DNA of 64,000 nt, taken from positions 1 through 64,000 of the forward strand of contig JAJJLU010000345.1 of assembly GCA_023807065.1 (NCBI GenBank), in the 5' to 3' direction. The notes below the pieces were generated by a model that saw only the letters and a list, made by a program, of their open reading frames with translations, did no database searches and was not told where the DNA came from. Made by a program: the position numbers and the translations under genes. Source of the stretch: Isotricha intestinalis. Its lineage: Eukaryota > Ciliophora > Litostomatea > Vestibuliferida > Isotrichidae. This document shows, piece by piece, positions 8,314 through 18,806 of this stretch (its first letter is position 1; every line of letters begins with the position of its first letter).

Positions 8314-11300
8314 ATGATAGAAAATCAAATAATAGAAAAAGCAGAGTTAATAGAAAATTTTCCTTTAATAGATATTTTTTCAAGTAAAAAAATAAATAAG
8401 ATTTACAAATTTTTTTATATTATTTTAAGACATAAAACTCATAATCCACTATTACTTTTATTTATAAGAATTTTATTTTTTATTCAATTAATGCAACATT
8501 CAATGATAGGTGCTCCAAGAGAAAAAATAAAAGCAGATTTTTTAATGAATATAATATATTCATTTAGATATTTTGTTTTTCCTCATTTATTAATTAATTC
8601 AGATAAAAAATTTATCTTTTTCTTATCTTGTTCTTTTTTTTATTCTTTTCTGTTAATCATTTTATTGTTATATTTAACATTTAACTATAAAAAAAATTTT
8701 AATATTTATTTAATTAGATTTTTAGGTCTTTTAAATTGTATTCATGTAAATTATATGATATGTCCATTAATTAATATTTATGGATTGATATTGAAATGTG
8801 AAAATGGAAATCATATTTATTTAAAAGTAAAATGTTATTCAAATCAAATTCATATATTTCTTTTAGTGGTGTCTTTAATTAATTTAATATTCCTATTTTT
8901 TTACTCTATAATTGTAACTATTCATTTTAATGAAATTGGAGAAATAAAAATTTCAGGAACTTTAAAAAGAACAAATACTTATTTTGAACTTAATTGTTAT
9001 TGTTTTTCTTTTATAATTTATATTATTGGATTTATTCATAAAAATTTTTTTGAAAAAAATACTTTTTTAAGAATATATACTAAATTATTTTATGTTATTT
9101 ATGGTTTTATTTTATTTTTTTATTTAAATTTTTATGTTTATTTCTATAAATTTTATATTAATTATTTTATGTTAACTGGATTTTGCTCTTTTACTTGGTA
9201 TACCCTTATTTTATTAATAACTTTTATATTTAAAATTAATACAGTTGTTTTATTAATTTCAATTGGTTGGTTTTTTATTTTTATTTTAATTTATTTTTTA
9301 CTAATTTTTAAAAATGATTATTACTTATTTCAATCAAATATTTTTGAAAATGAAAATTTAGAAAAAATTGAAATTTTCATAAATAATTTTAGTTCTTTAG
9401 CACAAAAAAATGATAATTCAACAAAAATTTATATTCATGGTATAATAAATACTTTTGAAGAATATATAATGAATTATCAAGAAGAAGAAGAATTATATCA
9501 ATCATTAATTAATAATAATCACATGAAAAAAACTTTTGGGAATAATAATATTTTATTAAAAATGAATTCTATCATTTATTGTATTTATCATTATTTTATG
9601 GAAAAATCAGTATATTTAAAAGATGATATGCTTTTATTATTTTGTTATTTTTTAGTAAATAATTTAAAAAATTCAACATACACGATTTACCTTTGTTCAA
9701 GAAAAAAAATCACAGGTTATAAAAATAACTTTTTAAAATTTACTTTAATGGAAGATATAAAAGAATATATGACAGAAAGATTATTACAAAATAATATTAA
9801 AAATAAAGACTCAATTAAACATATTGAAATAACAAAAGTGATTTTATATAATAAATATTCTGAAAAATTAAGATTAAAAATTTTTGAAGCCACTCAACTT
9901 CAAGCTGATTATTTTAATTTTTTAAAATCTTCTTCAGATAATTCAACAGAAAATTTTTTATCTTTAGGAAATAAAATAATAGATTTAAGAAAGCAAATAT
10001 TAAATTTATGGAATGAAATAATTAATTTAAATCCTTTTTGTGATGAAATAGAATTAGATTTGATAATGTATTTAGATAATATAATACAAGATGATGATTT
10101 ATTAATTAGATTAAATAAAAATTTTTATAATATAAAAGAAAGAAAAATACTTGAAAAAAATAATAAATATCACAAATTATTTAATTTTGAAAATTCAAGT
10201 ATTTTATTATTTGATGGATTTAATGATAAAGGAAAATTATTATATTACACAATAAATTTTCCAAAAATATATAAAGTAAATAATGAAAAAGAATTATTAA
10301 ATTTATATCTAGAAGATTTAGTTCCAAAATGCATTTCTAATTTTCATAATAAATTAATAGAAGATGCCTTAGAATATTCAAATTTAAAAAATGTTTTTGG
10401 AGAAGAAAAAAATCTTCCTCTTCAATTAAAAGATACTTTATTTAATGTAAATGGATTTGTGAAATCACTTCCTTCTTTTTCAAATGGATTAATTTTTATA
10501 GTTTCTCTTCAAAAGCAAAATTCAAATCAATTTTTGATTTTTTTGAGTGACGGACTTCAAATAGATTCAATGACAAATATTTCTTCAATTTCAGAAAATG
10601 AAATTGATTTTTTTTATCAAAAAAATTATTGGATTTATCCATATAATTTAAAGCCTTCTATTTTTGGAAATCATATTGCAACTTTAATTCCAGAAATATT
10701 GCTGTTGATTGAATATAAAAATGATAAATTTTTTATTCAAAGTAATGTAACTGAATATAAAGGAAATATCTTTAGTAATGTGATTAATAGTGTAAGCATT
10801 AGAAATAAATTAGATAAAATATATCAACAAATTAAATTAAATGGAAAATTAAATTTTTTTTCTCATAATAAGAATAATCAGGTTAATTCAAATAAAAATG
10901 AAACTTTTATTAAAAATTCTTCTACTTTTAAATTTTTAGAAAATAATAATTATGATTTAAAATTATATAATGATTTTTTAAATGAAGTAAAAAATTCTTG
11001 TACTGAAAAAAATAATAGTATATTTTTTAGGATATTTCATAATTCATATTTCAATGATCAATTTTCTTTTTATAAAATATTTATTCAAAAAGATATTTCA
11101 GTTGATATTAAGATTAATGATTTAAATTATCAAAAAAAAAAAAAAGTATCAGAAACTCAATTTACCCAAAAATTTCAAAAAATAAACAAAAAAAAATTTC
11201 AAAAACAAATAACAATATTTGGAACAAAAATGAATTTAGAAAGTTCAAAAAAAAAAAAAAAGGGATAAAATAAAAAAATATTTTAGTAATTTTTCATATG

Positions 11301-13312
11301 ATAGTTCAAATTTATTTCAAAATCAAATTATTTTTAATATACTTAAACAAAATGTAATAAATAAAAAAACACCTCAAAATGTAATTTATTTAAGAATTTC
11401 AGCTTTTATTTTTTCAATTTTATCCTTAATTATAATAATTTATAACACAAATGTTTTAAGAAATAATTTTATAAATATGGAAAATTTTTTAATACAAAAT
11501 TATTTCTTTAATCATACTAAACAATATACTTCCTTTCTTTATATTTCCTTTAATAATTTTCAATTAGTTAAAAAAGAATTTATTCAATATGAAATATTTG
11601 GAAAACAATATTTTGATGAAATGTTAATAATATTAAAATCAGTTATTAATGATTTAATTTTTGAAATTGAAAGTATTTATTTTATTAAAGAAGAATATAA
11701 AAATATAATTTTTGATTTAAAATTAATTCAATTTTACGTTGATAATTCTAAAAATAAATTTTCTTATAACATTGATTTAATTAATATTTTATATTTACTT
11801 ATTACAAATTCTTTATATTTTATTAATAATTCAAATATTTATTTTAATGAAACAAATGAAAATTTAGATTTTGTTTTAGAAAATATAATTGATTCTTCTT
11901 TTGATTATTCTTTTTCTCAAGTTTATGGTTTGAATTATGAAAAAAGAAAAAAAATAATTTATTCAGAAAAATCATATTCAATTAATTTTATATATATTAT
12001 TATTCATTTAGTTTTATTTCTGATTTTTTTCTTTTTTTTCATTTGTATTGTTTTAAAAAGATTTAAATCGAAAAAGAGATTAATTGAAAAAATGTTAAAT
12101 TTTCAATCAAAAGAATTTGATGATTATATTAAATATTTAGAAGAAATTAGAAAAAAATTAAATAATGAAAATGAAGAAGAAATAGATTCTGAAAATAATA
12201 ATAATGAAGGATTATATATAGAAGAAAAAAATATATTAAAAAATTTCAATTATACTATTAATGATATGAAAATGAAAAAAGAAAAAAAAGAACATGAAAA
12301 AGAAAAAAGAAAAAAATATCATTTACAACAATTACAAAAAAAAGAAAAAAAACAAATAATGATTCATTTTTATATTTTATTAGAATTTTTTTCTTCACTA
12401 AAATATTGTGTTATATTAATTTTATTTATGTCATTTTATATAATAATATATCCAATTTATATAACAAAAAGAAATAATTATTTATCATATGATAACATAA
12501 CTTCTCAAATAGAAAATATATCAATTGAAACAATTTTGAATTATATTAAAATGAAAAAAAACATAATAAATTATATAAATTTTGTAAAAGATAAAGAAAA
12601 TTGTAATAATAAATTAATTTCAGGAGAAAAACAATGTATTATTAATAATATAAGTTTAACTTTATCAAATATATCAAAACATAAATTTAATTTTTCAATT
12701 TTTAATGAAAATATTCCGGTTGAAGATAATATAAAATTTTTAAAATTTATTAAAAATATGGATTCAGAAGATTCGCAAAATCCAGAAGGAGAATTAAGTA
12801 TTCTTTATTATGGAAATATGTGTAAAATATTAATAAAAAAAAATGATAATATTAATTTAAATCAATGTACTTTTTTTTGGAATTCTATTTTAATTCAAGG
12901 TTTACAACAAAGTATTGTTTATTATAATAATTTAATTAAGATTATTTTGAATCAATTTATTAGAACTCAATTTGATTCTAATTTAAATCTTTTTAATTCT
13001 GTTACATTAAATTTAATTGAAATTGAAGAATATTTATTAAAATACTTTTATTTAACTAAAAGCTATTCTAATTCTTTATTTTTAAAAATTAAAAAACACA
13101 AAAGTAAAAAGATAATAAATGATTTAAGTATAATTTTATTATGTTTTATTGTTATTTATATTCTTCTTTATTTATTCATTGTTTTATTTATAGAACAAAC
13201 TAAAAAAAATTTCTGCTCTTTTGCTAATTTTCTTGTTATTTTCCCTCATAAATATATTATTAAAGATGATGAATTCTATACTGCTCTTTTAGGAATGAAA
13301 GACTTTTATTGA
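8314..13312 (+). CDS. Giant TmcB-like multi-pass membrane protein, broken by a one-base shift in an A15 run
   Basis: The first frame (8314-11268, 984 aa) has about ten membrane spans at residues 45-345. A soluble sensor-like region follows, including DLVPKCISNFHNKLIEDALEY, which resembles the PAS-containing part of TmcB/TmcC-like proteins abundant in ciliates. It ends at TAA 11266 just after fifteen A (11247-11261). Reading one base fewer in that run continues the frame without any stop through RDKIKKYFSNFSYDSS into the 11477-13312 frame. That second part adds a membrane span (RISAFIFSILSLIIIIY) and at least three more. The joined protein would be 1,665 aa. No intron fits the phases, so I read this as one gene with a homopolymer miscount or a frameshift. 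TmcB-like proteins are poorly characterised; a sensory or mechanotransduction role is suggested only by domain build. Confidence 0.7.
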
Positions 13313-13509
13313 ATTAAAATATAAATAATTTATATTTTATTGTATTTAATAATTAAATAAAATATTATTTGAACAATACAAAAATAAATAATTACTATAT
13401 ATATTTCTTTATTATAATAAAATTAATAACAATAAATTAAATAAATAAAATCAAATAAATGAATAAATAAATAAATCAAAAATTCTTAATCAAAAAAATT
13501 TCTAAAAAA

Positions 13510-14667
13510 ATGGGTAGTTTTTTTCCATGTTACTTCGAATCAATTCCCAAAGAAGATGAAATAAAATATAGTAAAATAGATCAAATTAATGAAGAAAATA
13601 TTAATCGTAGTGATCTTTTAAAGAAATCAAAAATTAATGATGTTAATGATAGTGATTTGAAAAATACACAAAATGATGAGTCAAAAAATGAGAAACCCGA
13701 AGGAAGAGAAATTTCTTTCGAAAACTTTAAAAAGATAATCCCAAAAGAATATTTAGAAGATTTACAAAAGAATCCATATGAAGAAAGAGAAGAAAATAAA
13801 AATTATAAAACATTTCCACCAATAGAAATAACAGAAGATAAAATTTATCATGGAGAATGGAATAATAATTTAAAAATGTCAGGACAAGGAGAATTATTTT
13901 TTCCAAAAGAAAATGTTTTTGTAAAAGGAAATTGGAAAGATGGAATTTTTTATAAAGGAAGAATTTATGGAAAAGATATGATTTATGAAGGAGAAATAAA
14001 AGATAATCGATATAATGGAAAAGGTAAATTAATTGATACAAAAAAAAATGAAATTTATGAAGGAAATTTTAAAAATAATCAAAAACATGGAGAAGGAGTT
14101 TTAACTTTCAGTGATAAAAGTAAATATATTGGAAATTTTGAAAATGATGAATTTTCAGAAGGAGAATTAAAATGGATTAATGGAGATAATTATAAAGGAA
14201 ATTTTAAAGATGGAATTTTTAATGGATATGGAAATATAAAAATAAATAATGGAAGTGAATATGAAGGAAATTTTTTGAATGGATTATATAATGGAAAAGG
14301 AGTTTTTAAATGGAAAAATGGAGATAGTTATGATGGAGATTATTCATATGGAATAAAAGAAGGAAAAGGAAAATATACTTTTAATAATAAAAATTCTTAT
14401 GATGGACAATGGTATTCTAATAAACCACATGGAGAAGGAACTTTAACAATTAACAATCATAGTTATCAGATTAATTTTAGAAATGGAAATCTTGTGCCTA
14501 TTGAAGAAGATTTTAATTTTGATAAAGATCTTAAATGGAAAGTTGAAGATATTGATTTTTTCAAATTAAAATTTATAAATGTTTCTCTTATACAAAAAAG
14601 TATTTTTAGTAAAAATAAAGAGTTAAAATCAATGGAAGAATTTGTTGAACCTATTTATCAAGTATGA
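13510..14667 (+). CDS. MORN-repeat protein with an N-terminal acylation signal
   Basis: 385 aa. Residues about 115-315 hold nine MORN units of the YxGxFxNGxxxGxG type, such as YEGNFKNNQKHGEGVL, YKGNFKDGIFNGYGNI and YDGQWYSNKPHGEGTL. MORN arrays form elongated beta scaffolds that bind membranes or partner proteins at the cortex, basal bodies and axonemes. The protein begins MGSFFPCYF: Gly2 is a candidate myristoylation site and Cys7 a nearby palmitoylation site, so the array is probably held on a membrane. Residues 15-110 are a charged linker, and the last 50 residues leave the repeat pattern. The ATG at 13510 is the one that exposes Gly2. Confidence 0.88.
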   Translation: MGSFFPCYFESIPKEDEIKYSKIDQINEENINRSDLLKKSKINDVNDSDLKNTQNDESKNEKPEGREISFENFKKIIPKEYLEDLQKNPYEEREENKNYKTFPPIEITEDKIYHGEWNNNLKMSGQGELFFPKENVFVKGNWKDGIFYKGRIYGKDMIYEGEIKDNRYNGKGKLIDTKKNEIYEGNFKNNQKHGEGVLTFSDKSKYIGNFENDEFSEGELKWINGDNYKGNFKDGIFNGYGNIKINNGSEYEGNFLNGLYNGKGVFKWKNGDSYDGDYSYGIKEGKGKYTFNNKNSYDGQWYSNKPHGEGTLTINNHSYQINFRNGNLVPIEEDFNFDKDLKWKVEDIDFFKLKFINVSLIQKSIFSKNKELKSMEEFVEPIYQV

Positions 14668-14743
14668 ATTAGAGCAAATATTTTGTTTAATCCTTTTTTT
14701 GAAAAATTATTATTTGATTTATATATTTTATTATTTTTTTTAT

Positions 14744-15869
14744 TTATATATTTTTATTTATTGTGTTTATTTTTGTTATTATTTTAGAAAAAAAATCTAT
14801 ATCTTGAGAATATTTTATTAAAATATCATTTTTTTTGTTTTTTAATTCTTCTAATTGGTTTTTTAATTTTTGATTGTCTTCATATAATTGCTTATTTTTT
14901 CCTATTATAGTTTGAGAGTTTATTTCTTTTGAAGTTTCACTTAGTGATGATATTGATTTATTTTCTATTAATTTTTCACTTTTTAATTCGTTTTCTAATT
15001 GATTTTTTTCGTTTAATTTTTGAAAATAATAACTTAATATTTTTTTAATATTAATCTTTTTTAATTTTTCAATTTCAGAATTATAAAATTTTTCATTTAA
15101 ATCATCTGTTTTTTTATTATTATTTATATTTAATTTTAAATTATTTTTATTCAAATTTTCAATCAATTTTTCTTTACTATAATTCTTATTTAAATTATTA
15201 TTATTTAAATCATTGTTATTATTTGAAAAAGGTATTTTTAAGTTAAAATGAATATTTTCTAATTCATTATTTTTTTCAAAATTCTTTTCACTATCATTGT
15301 TATTTAAATTAATATTTAATTTTAAACTTTCTTTTGATAATCCTTTCATTAATCTTTTACTTTCTAAAGAATTACTTGAATTTTCTTTATTAGAATTACT
15401 TAAATTATTTCTTTGAGAAAAAGAAGTAAAATTATAAATTATATTATTTAATTCATTTATTTTATTTTTATTTGATTTTTCTTTATTTTCTTCATTTAAA
15501 TTTTTGTTAATAAAATTTTCTAAATTTAAAATTGGGTTTTTGAATTTTTCTTTAGAATCTATTTTTACATTTATTTCTTCGTTAATATTATTTAAAGCTT
15601 GAAATAATTTTTGTTTAATATTTAAATTTTTACTTTTATTTTCATCATATGATATTATAAAAGGATATTTTCTTTGATCTGAAGAAATATTTCTTCTCTT
15701 ATTTTTCTTTGGAGAATTTTCTTCATAATTTTTTTTCAATGATAATTTATTATTCCTTTTTGATTCTGATTCATTTCTTTTATTAGAAGGAGATTTATTT
15801 CTATAAACTTTTAATAATAAAATAATTTAAAACTATACTTTCTTTTATACAATAACTATTAACTTTCAT
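14744..15869 (-). CDS. Asparagine/lysine-rich coiled-coil protein; first exon inferred
   Basis: The long frame runs from about 15828 to the stop at 14744 but has no ATG until a methionine about 130 residues in. A TTG near 15739 is the only start-like codon in the usual place. On the minus strand an ATG at 15869 opens a 31-nt exon. A 31-nt GT...AG intron (15838-15808, GTATAG to TTAAAAG) joins it in the correct phase, giving 364 aa. The 3' splice site is weak, so this start is inference. The product is low-complexity: serine/asparagine-rich for 220 residues, then a coiled coil (about 230-360) ending in a KLKNQLEELKNKK-type helix. It is probably structural; I assign no family. Confidence 0.55.
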
Positions 15870-16009
15870 ATCAATTACTATATTTAAATTTTAAATAAAA
15901 TATTAACACAGCAAAAAAATATAATATAAAAAATAAAACAATTACTTTTAAAAAAACATAAATTAAAAAACGATTTAAAAAAACCGATTTTCAAAAATTA
16001 AATAATAAA

Positions 16010-16993
16010 ATGTTAGAATCAGAAAATTTACCATCATTTCTTATAAAACCAAAAGAAGAAGAAAAAGAAGAAATATCTCATATAAACATTTCTCTTGAAA
16101 AAGGATTAGTAGCTCATAAACAAATAATAATAAATTATTTAACTAAATTTCCATCAGGGAATTTTATCACAGGAGCAAAAGATACATGTTTAAAAATATG
16201 GAATTTTGAATATAAATTAATACAAGAAATTCAAATAGCTCATGACTCTTTTATTAATTATATTAATGTTAAAGATGAAAATACTTTTGCATCATGTTCG
16301 AATGATAGACATATTAAAATTTGGAAAAAACAATTTAATTTTTACATTAATATTATTAAATTAACAAATGCTCATGAAGATGGAATAACTAAAGTTTTAT
16401 TTTATAAAAAGAATAAATTAATTTCAGCGTCTTTAGATGGAAAAATTAAAATATGGGAATTTTTAAATAATAATAGTAATAATTCTTATATTAATAACAT
16501 TCAATATCAATGTATTTCAGTTTTATCTTTTTCAAATTCAATTAAATCAATATTATTATTAGAAGAAAAAGATATAGGAATTTCAATAGGAAATTGTGCA
16601 AAAATATTTTCATTAAAAACTTATGAATATCTCTTTTCAATAGAAGAAATAGAAATATATGGAAAAAATGCAGTTTGTAAATTAGATGAAGATAAAATAA
16701 TAGTAGGAGGATATTTTTATAATATGAAAATTTTTTCTTTAAATAAAAAAAAAATAATAAAAGAAATTGATAATGGATTTCGCTGTTTATGTATTTGTGC
16801 TTTAAATGATAAAGGAGTTTTTTTAACAGGAGGTTTAATTCCTAATGTTAAAATTTACCGAATTTCTGATTTTAAGTGTATTCAAATTTTGAAAGGAGCT
16901 CATAATCATTCTATTCAAGGTTTTCAAATTTTTTCAAATGATATTTTAGCCTCTTATTCTTATGATGGAATTGTTAAGTTTTGGAAATATTAA
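16010..16993 (+). CDS. WD40-repeat protein (single seven-bladed propeller)
   Basis: 327 aa, almost all propeller. Recognisable blades include ITGAKDTCLKIWNFE, FASCSNDRHIKIWKK, LISASLDGKIKIWEF, VGGYFYNMKIFSL, LTGGLIPNVKIYRI and LASYSYDGIVKFWKY, with histidines at the usual upstream positions (AHDSFINYI, AHEDGITKV). That makes six or seven blades, enough for one closed propeller and nothing else. Such small WD40 proteins serve as scaffolds in many complexes; the sequence does not say which. It is followed 90 bp downstream on the same strand by a coiled-coil gene. Confidence 0.87.
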   Translation: MLESENLPSFLIKPKEEEKEEISHINISLEKGLVAHKQIIINYLTKFPSGNFITGAKDTCLKIWNFEYKLIQEIQIAHDSFINYINVKDENTFASCSNDRHIKIWKKQFNFYINIIKLTNAHEDGITKVLFYKKNKLISASLDGKIKIWEFLNNNSNNSYINNIQYQCISVLSFSNSIKSILLLEEKDIGISIGNCAKIFSLKTYEYLFSIEEIEIYGKNAVCKLDEDKIIVGGYFYNMKIFSLNKKKIIKEIDNGFRCLCICALNDKGVFLTGGLIPNVKIYRISDFKCIQILKGAHNHSIQGFQIFSNDILASYSYDGIVKFWKY

Positions 16994-17083
16994 TTTATAT
17001 TTTTTAAGGAAGGAAATTTCTTTTTTTTTGGGATTTTTTTAAAAAATAATTATAAAAAATTAATTTTAAAATAAATTAAAAAA

Positions 17084-18793
17084 ATGTTAACAAAGCAAAG
17101 ATCAGCAATATTATTTAAAAAAACAGAAAAATTCAATAATTTAAAACCTTTATTTGATAATAAGAAATTATTAATAGAAAACAAAATAGATAATGAGAAC
17201 GCAATCAATTTATTTCAGAAAAAATTAAAGAAAATGGCATCAATAAGAAATACAACATCAAAAAATTCAAATTTAGAAACAAATGAAACAGAACAAATAA
17301 ATGTAATATCAAGACCTCAAATTACTTTTATTGGATTATTAGATGAATTGAATAAAATAGAAGCAGCGAAAAGAAAAAAAGAAAAATTAAAACTTTTAAA
17401 AAATTCAAAATCAGTTGGTTCAATGGTTAAAGAACCAATAATAAAATTTAATTTAACAACAAATTATAATGAAAAAAAAGAACATAAAAAATTTATTAAA
17501 AGAAATAATTTTTCTCATAACTTAGAATCAAAATTAAGAATGAAAAATTTTATTAATCATGAATCTGTAAGTGAATTTATTATAAAAACTAATAATATTG
17601 CAAAAGAAAAATATGAAATTGAATTAAAAAAAGAAAGATTAGCTAATTTAATTGATATTAAAGAAAATAATTTAAATGCTGTTAAAACAAGAATTAAATC
17701 TATTAAAGAAACAAAAGAATTATTTGAAAATAAATTTTTAGATAATTTTAATGATTATATAAAACATTTGAATAATTTAATTAAAAATGAACAAAAAGAA
17801 TTAATGGAAATTGAAGAAAGAAAAAAAAATGTTAAAAATGATTTATACTTCTTAGAAAATAAAATTTATGAAAAACAAAGAGAATTAACTCATTTACATA
17901 ATTGGTTTTTATTTTTTATTGAAGTTAAAGAAAAAAAAAGAAATACAAATTTTACTATTGATTATATGGAAAGAATAAAAAAAAAACCAATTTTTAATAC
18001 TCCTGAAGATTTTATAGAAAGTATTAATTTTTTAAGTAAAAATAATTTAAGATTATTACACTCATATAATAATAATAGAGATAAAATTTATAAATTAGAA
18101 TTATATCGTGATTCTTGGTATAAAGATAATTTAAAATTAAATGAATTTATGATAAAAGAATTTGCAAATAAAGAAAAACTATATAGAGAATTAGAAAAAA
18201 ATAATATTTTATTAAATAATGAAAAAACTTATTATCAATCTTTAATGAATAAAAGTAGAAAAAATTGGTTAGTAAATTTAAATTGTAAAATATCTCAGAA
18301 AATAATGTTTTTGCATCAAAACACAATTGAACAAAATAAAAAATTACATTATATAAATATATTAAATGAAGAAAAAAAATTAAGTAATATTGAAATGTTA
18401 TATAATATTGAAAAATTTGTTGATGAAATTTTAAGTAGAATCAATAAATTAAATAATGGAAAAAATGGAGAATTAGTTAAAAATGCTCTTATTAAATTAA
18501 GAATAAATAAAGCTCATAACGAAAAAATTGAATTAGAAAGAAAAAGAATTGAAGAAATAAATAGAAGAAATATAGAAAAAGCAAATAAAGTTTTTTTTAT
18601 TCCACACAGAAAAATAGATAAATATTATTATCATAATGTAAAAAATAGATTATCGAGAAATAAAAGTAAAGAAAATATAAAGAATAAATCTTCTCTTAAA
18701 ATAAATAGCATATCAAAAACTTTCAAAACAAGTAAATCATTATATGAAATAAGAAATTTTGAACAAAAAATAATAAATGAAATATTATATTAA
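17084..18793 (+). CDS. Coiled-coil protein, possibly CFAP100-like (axonemal)
   Basis: 569 aa. Residues about 175-300 form a long coiled coil. They lead into NWFLFFIEVKEKKRNTNF and then FNTPEDFIESINFLSKNNLRLLHSYNNNRDKI. This order (helix, a phenylalanine-rich turn, then a segment where a specified start F-x-(S/T)P-E leads to a helix ending LxxNLxLIxxxxxxxD) resembles DUF4200 proteins such as CFAP100 (MIA1), which sits at the base of inner dynein arms. The match is to general pattern, not to diagnostic residues. The flanking parts are basic and low-complexity, with several NxxS/T runs at the C-terminus. A generic coiled-coil cytoskeletal protein is the alternative. Confidence 0.6.
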   Translation: MLTKQRSAILFKKTEKFNNLKPLFDNKKLLIENKIDNENAINLFQKKLKKMASIRNTTSKNSNLETNETEQINVISRPQITFIGLLDELNKIEAAKRKKEKLKLLKNSKSVGSMVKEPIIKFNLTTNYNEKKEHKKFIKRNNFSHNLESKLRMKNFINHESVSEFIIKTNNIAKEKYEIELKKERLANLIDIKENNLNAVKTRIKSIKETKELFENKFLDNFNDYIKHLNNLIKNEQKELMEIEERKKNVKNDLYFLENKIYEKQRELTHLHNWFLFFIEVKEKKRNTNFTIDYMERIKKKPIFNTPEDFIESINFLSKNNLRLLHSYNNNRDKIYKLELYRDSWYKDNLKLNEFMIKEFANKEKLYRELEKNNILLNNEKTYYQSLMNKSRKNWLVNLNCKISQKIMFLHQNTIEQNKKLHYINILNEEKKLSNIEMLYNIEKFVDEILSRINKLNNGKNGELVKNALIKLRINKAHNEKIELERKRIEEINRRNIEKANKVFFIPHRKIDKYYYHNVKNRLSRNKSKENIKNKSSLKINSISKTFKTSKSLYEIRNFEQKIINEILY

Positions 18794-18806
18794 ATATATA
18801 ATAAAA

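Noticed and set aside
11243..11286. A 44-nt GT-AG intron in place of the TmcB frameshift
   Set aside because: The phases do not match (phase 1 donor, needs 2), the donor GTTC is unlike the other introns, and the region is open in the correct frame without splicing.
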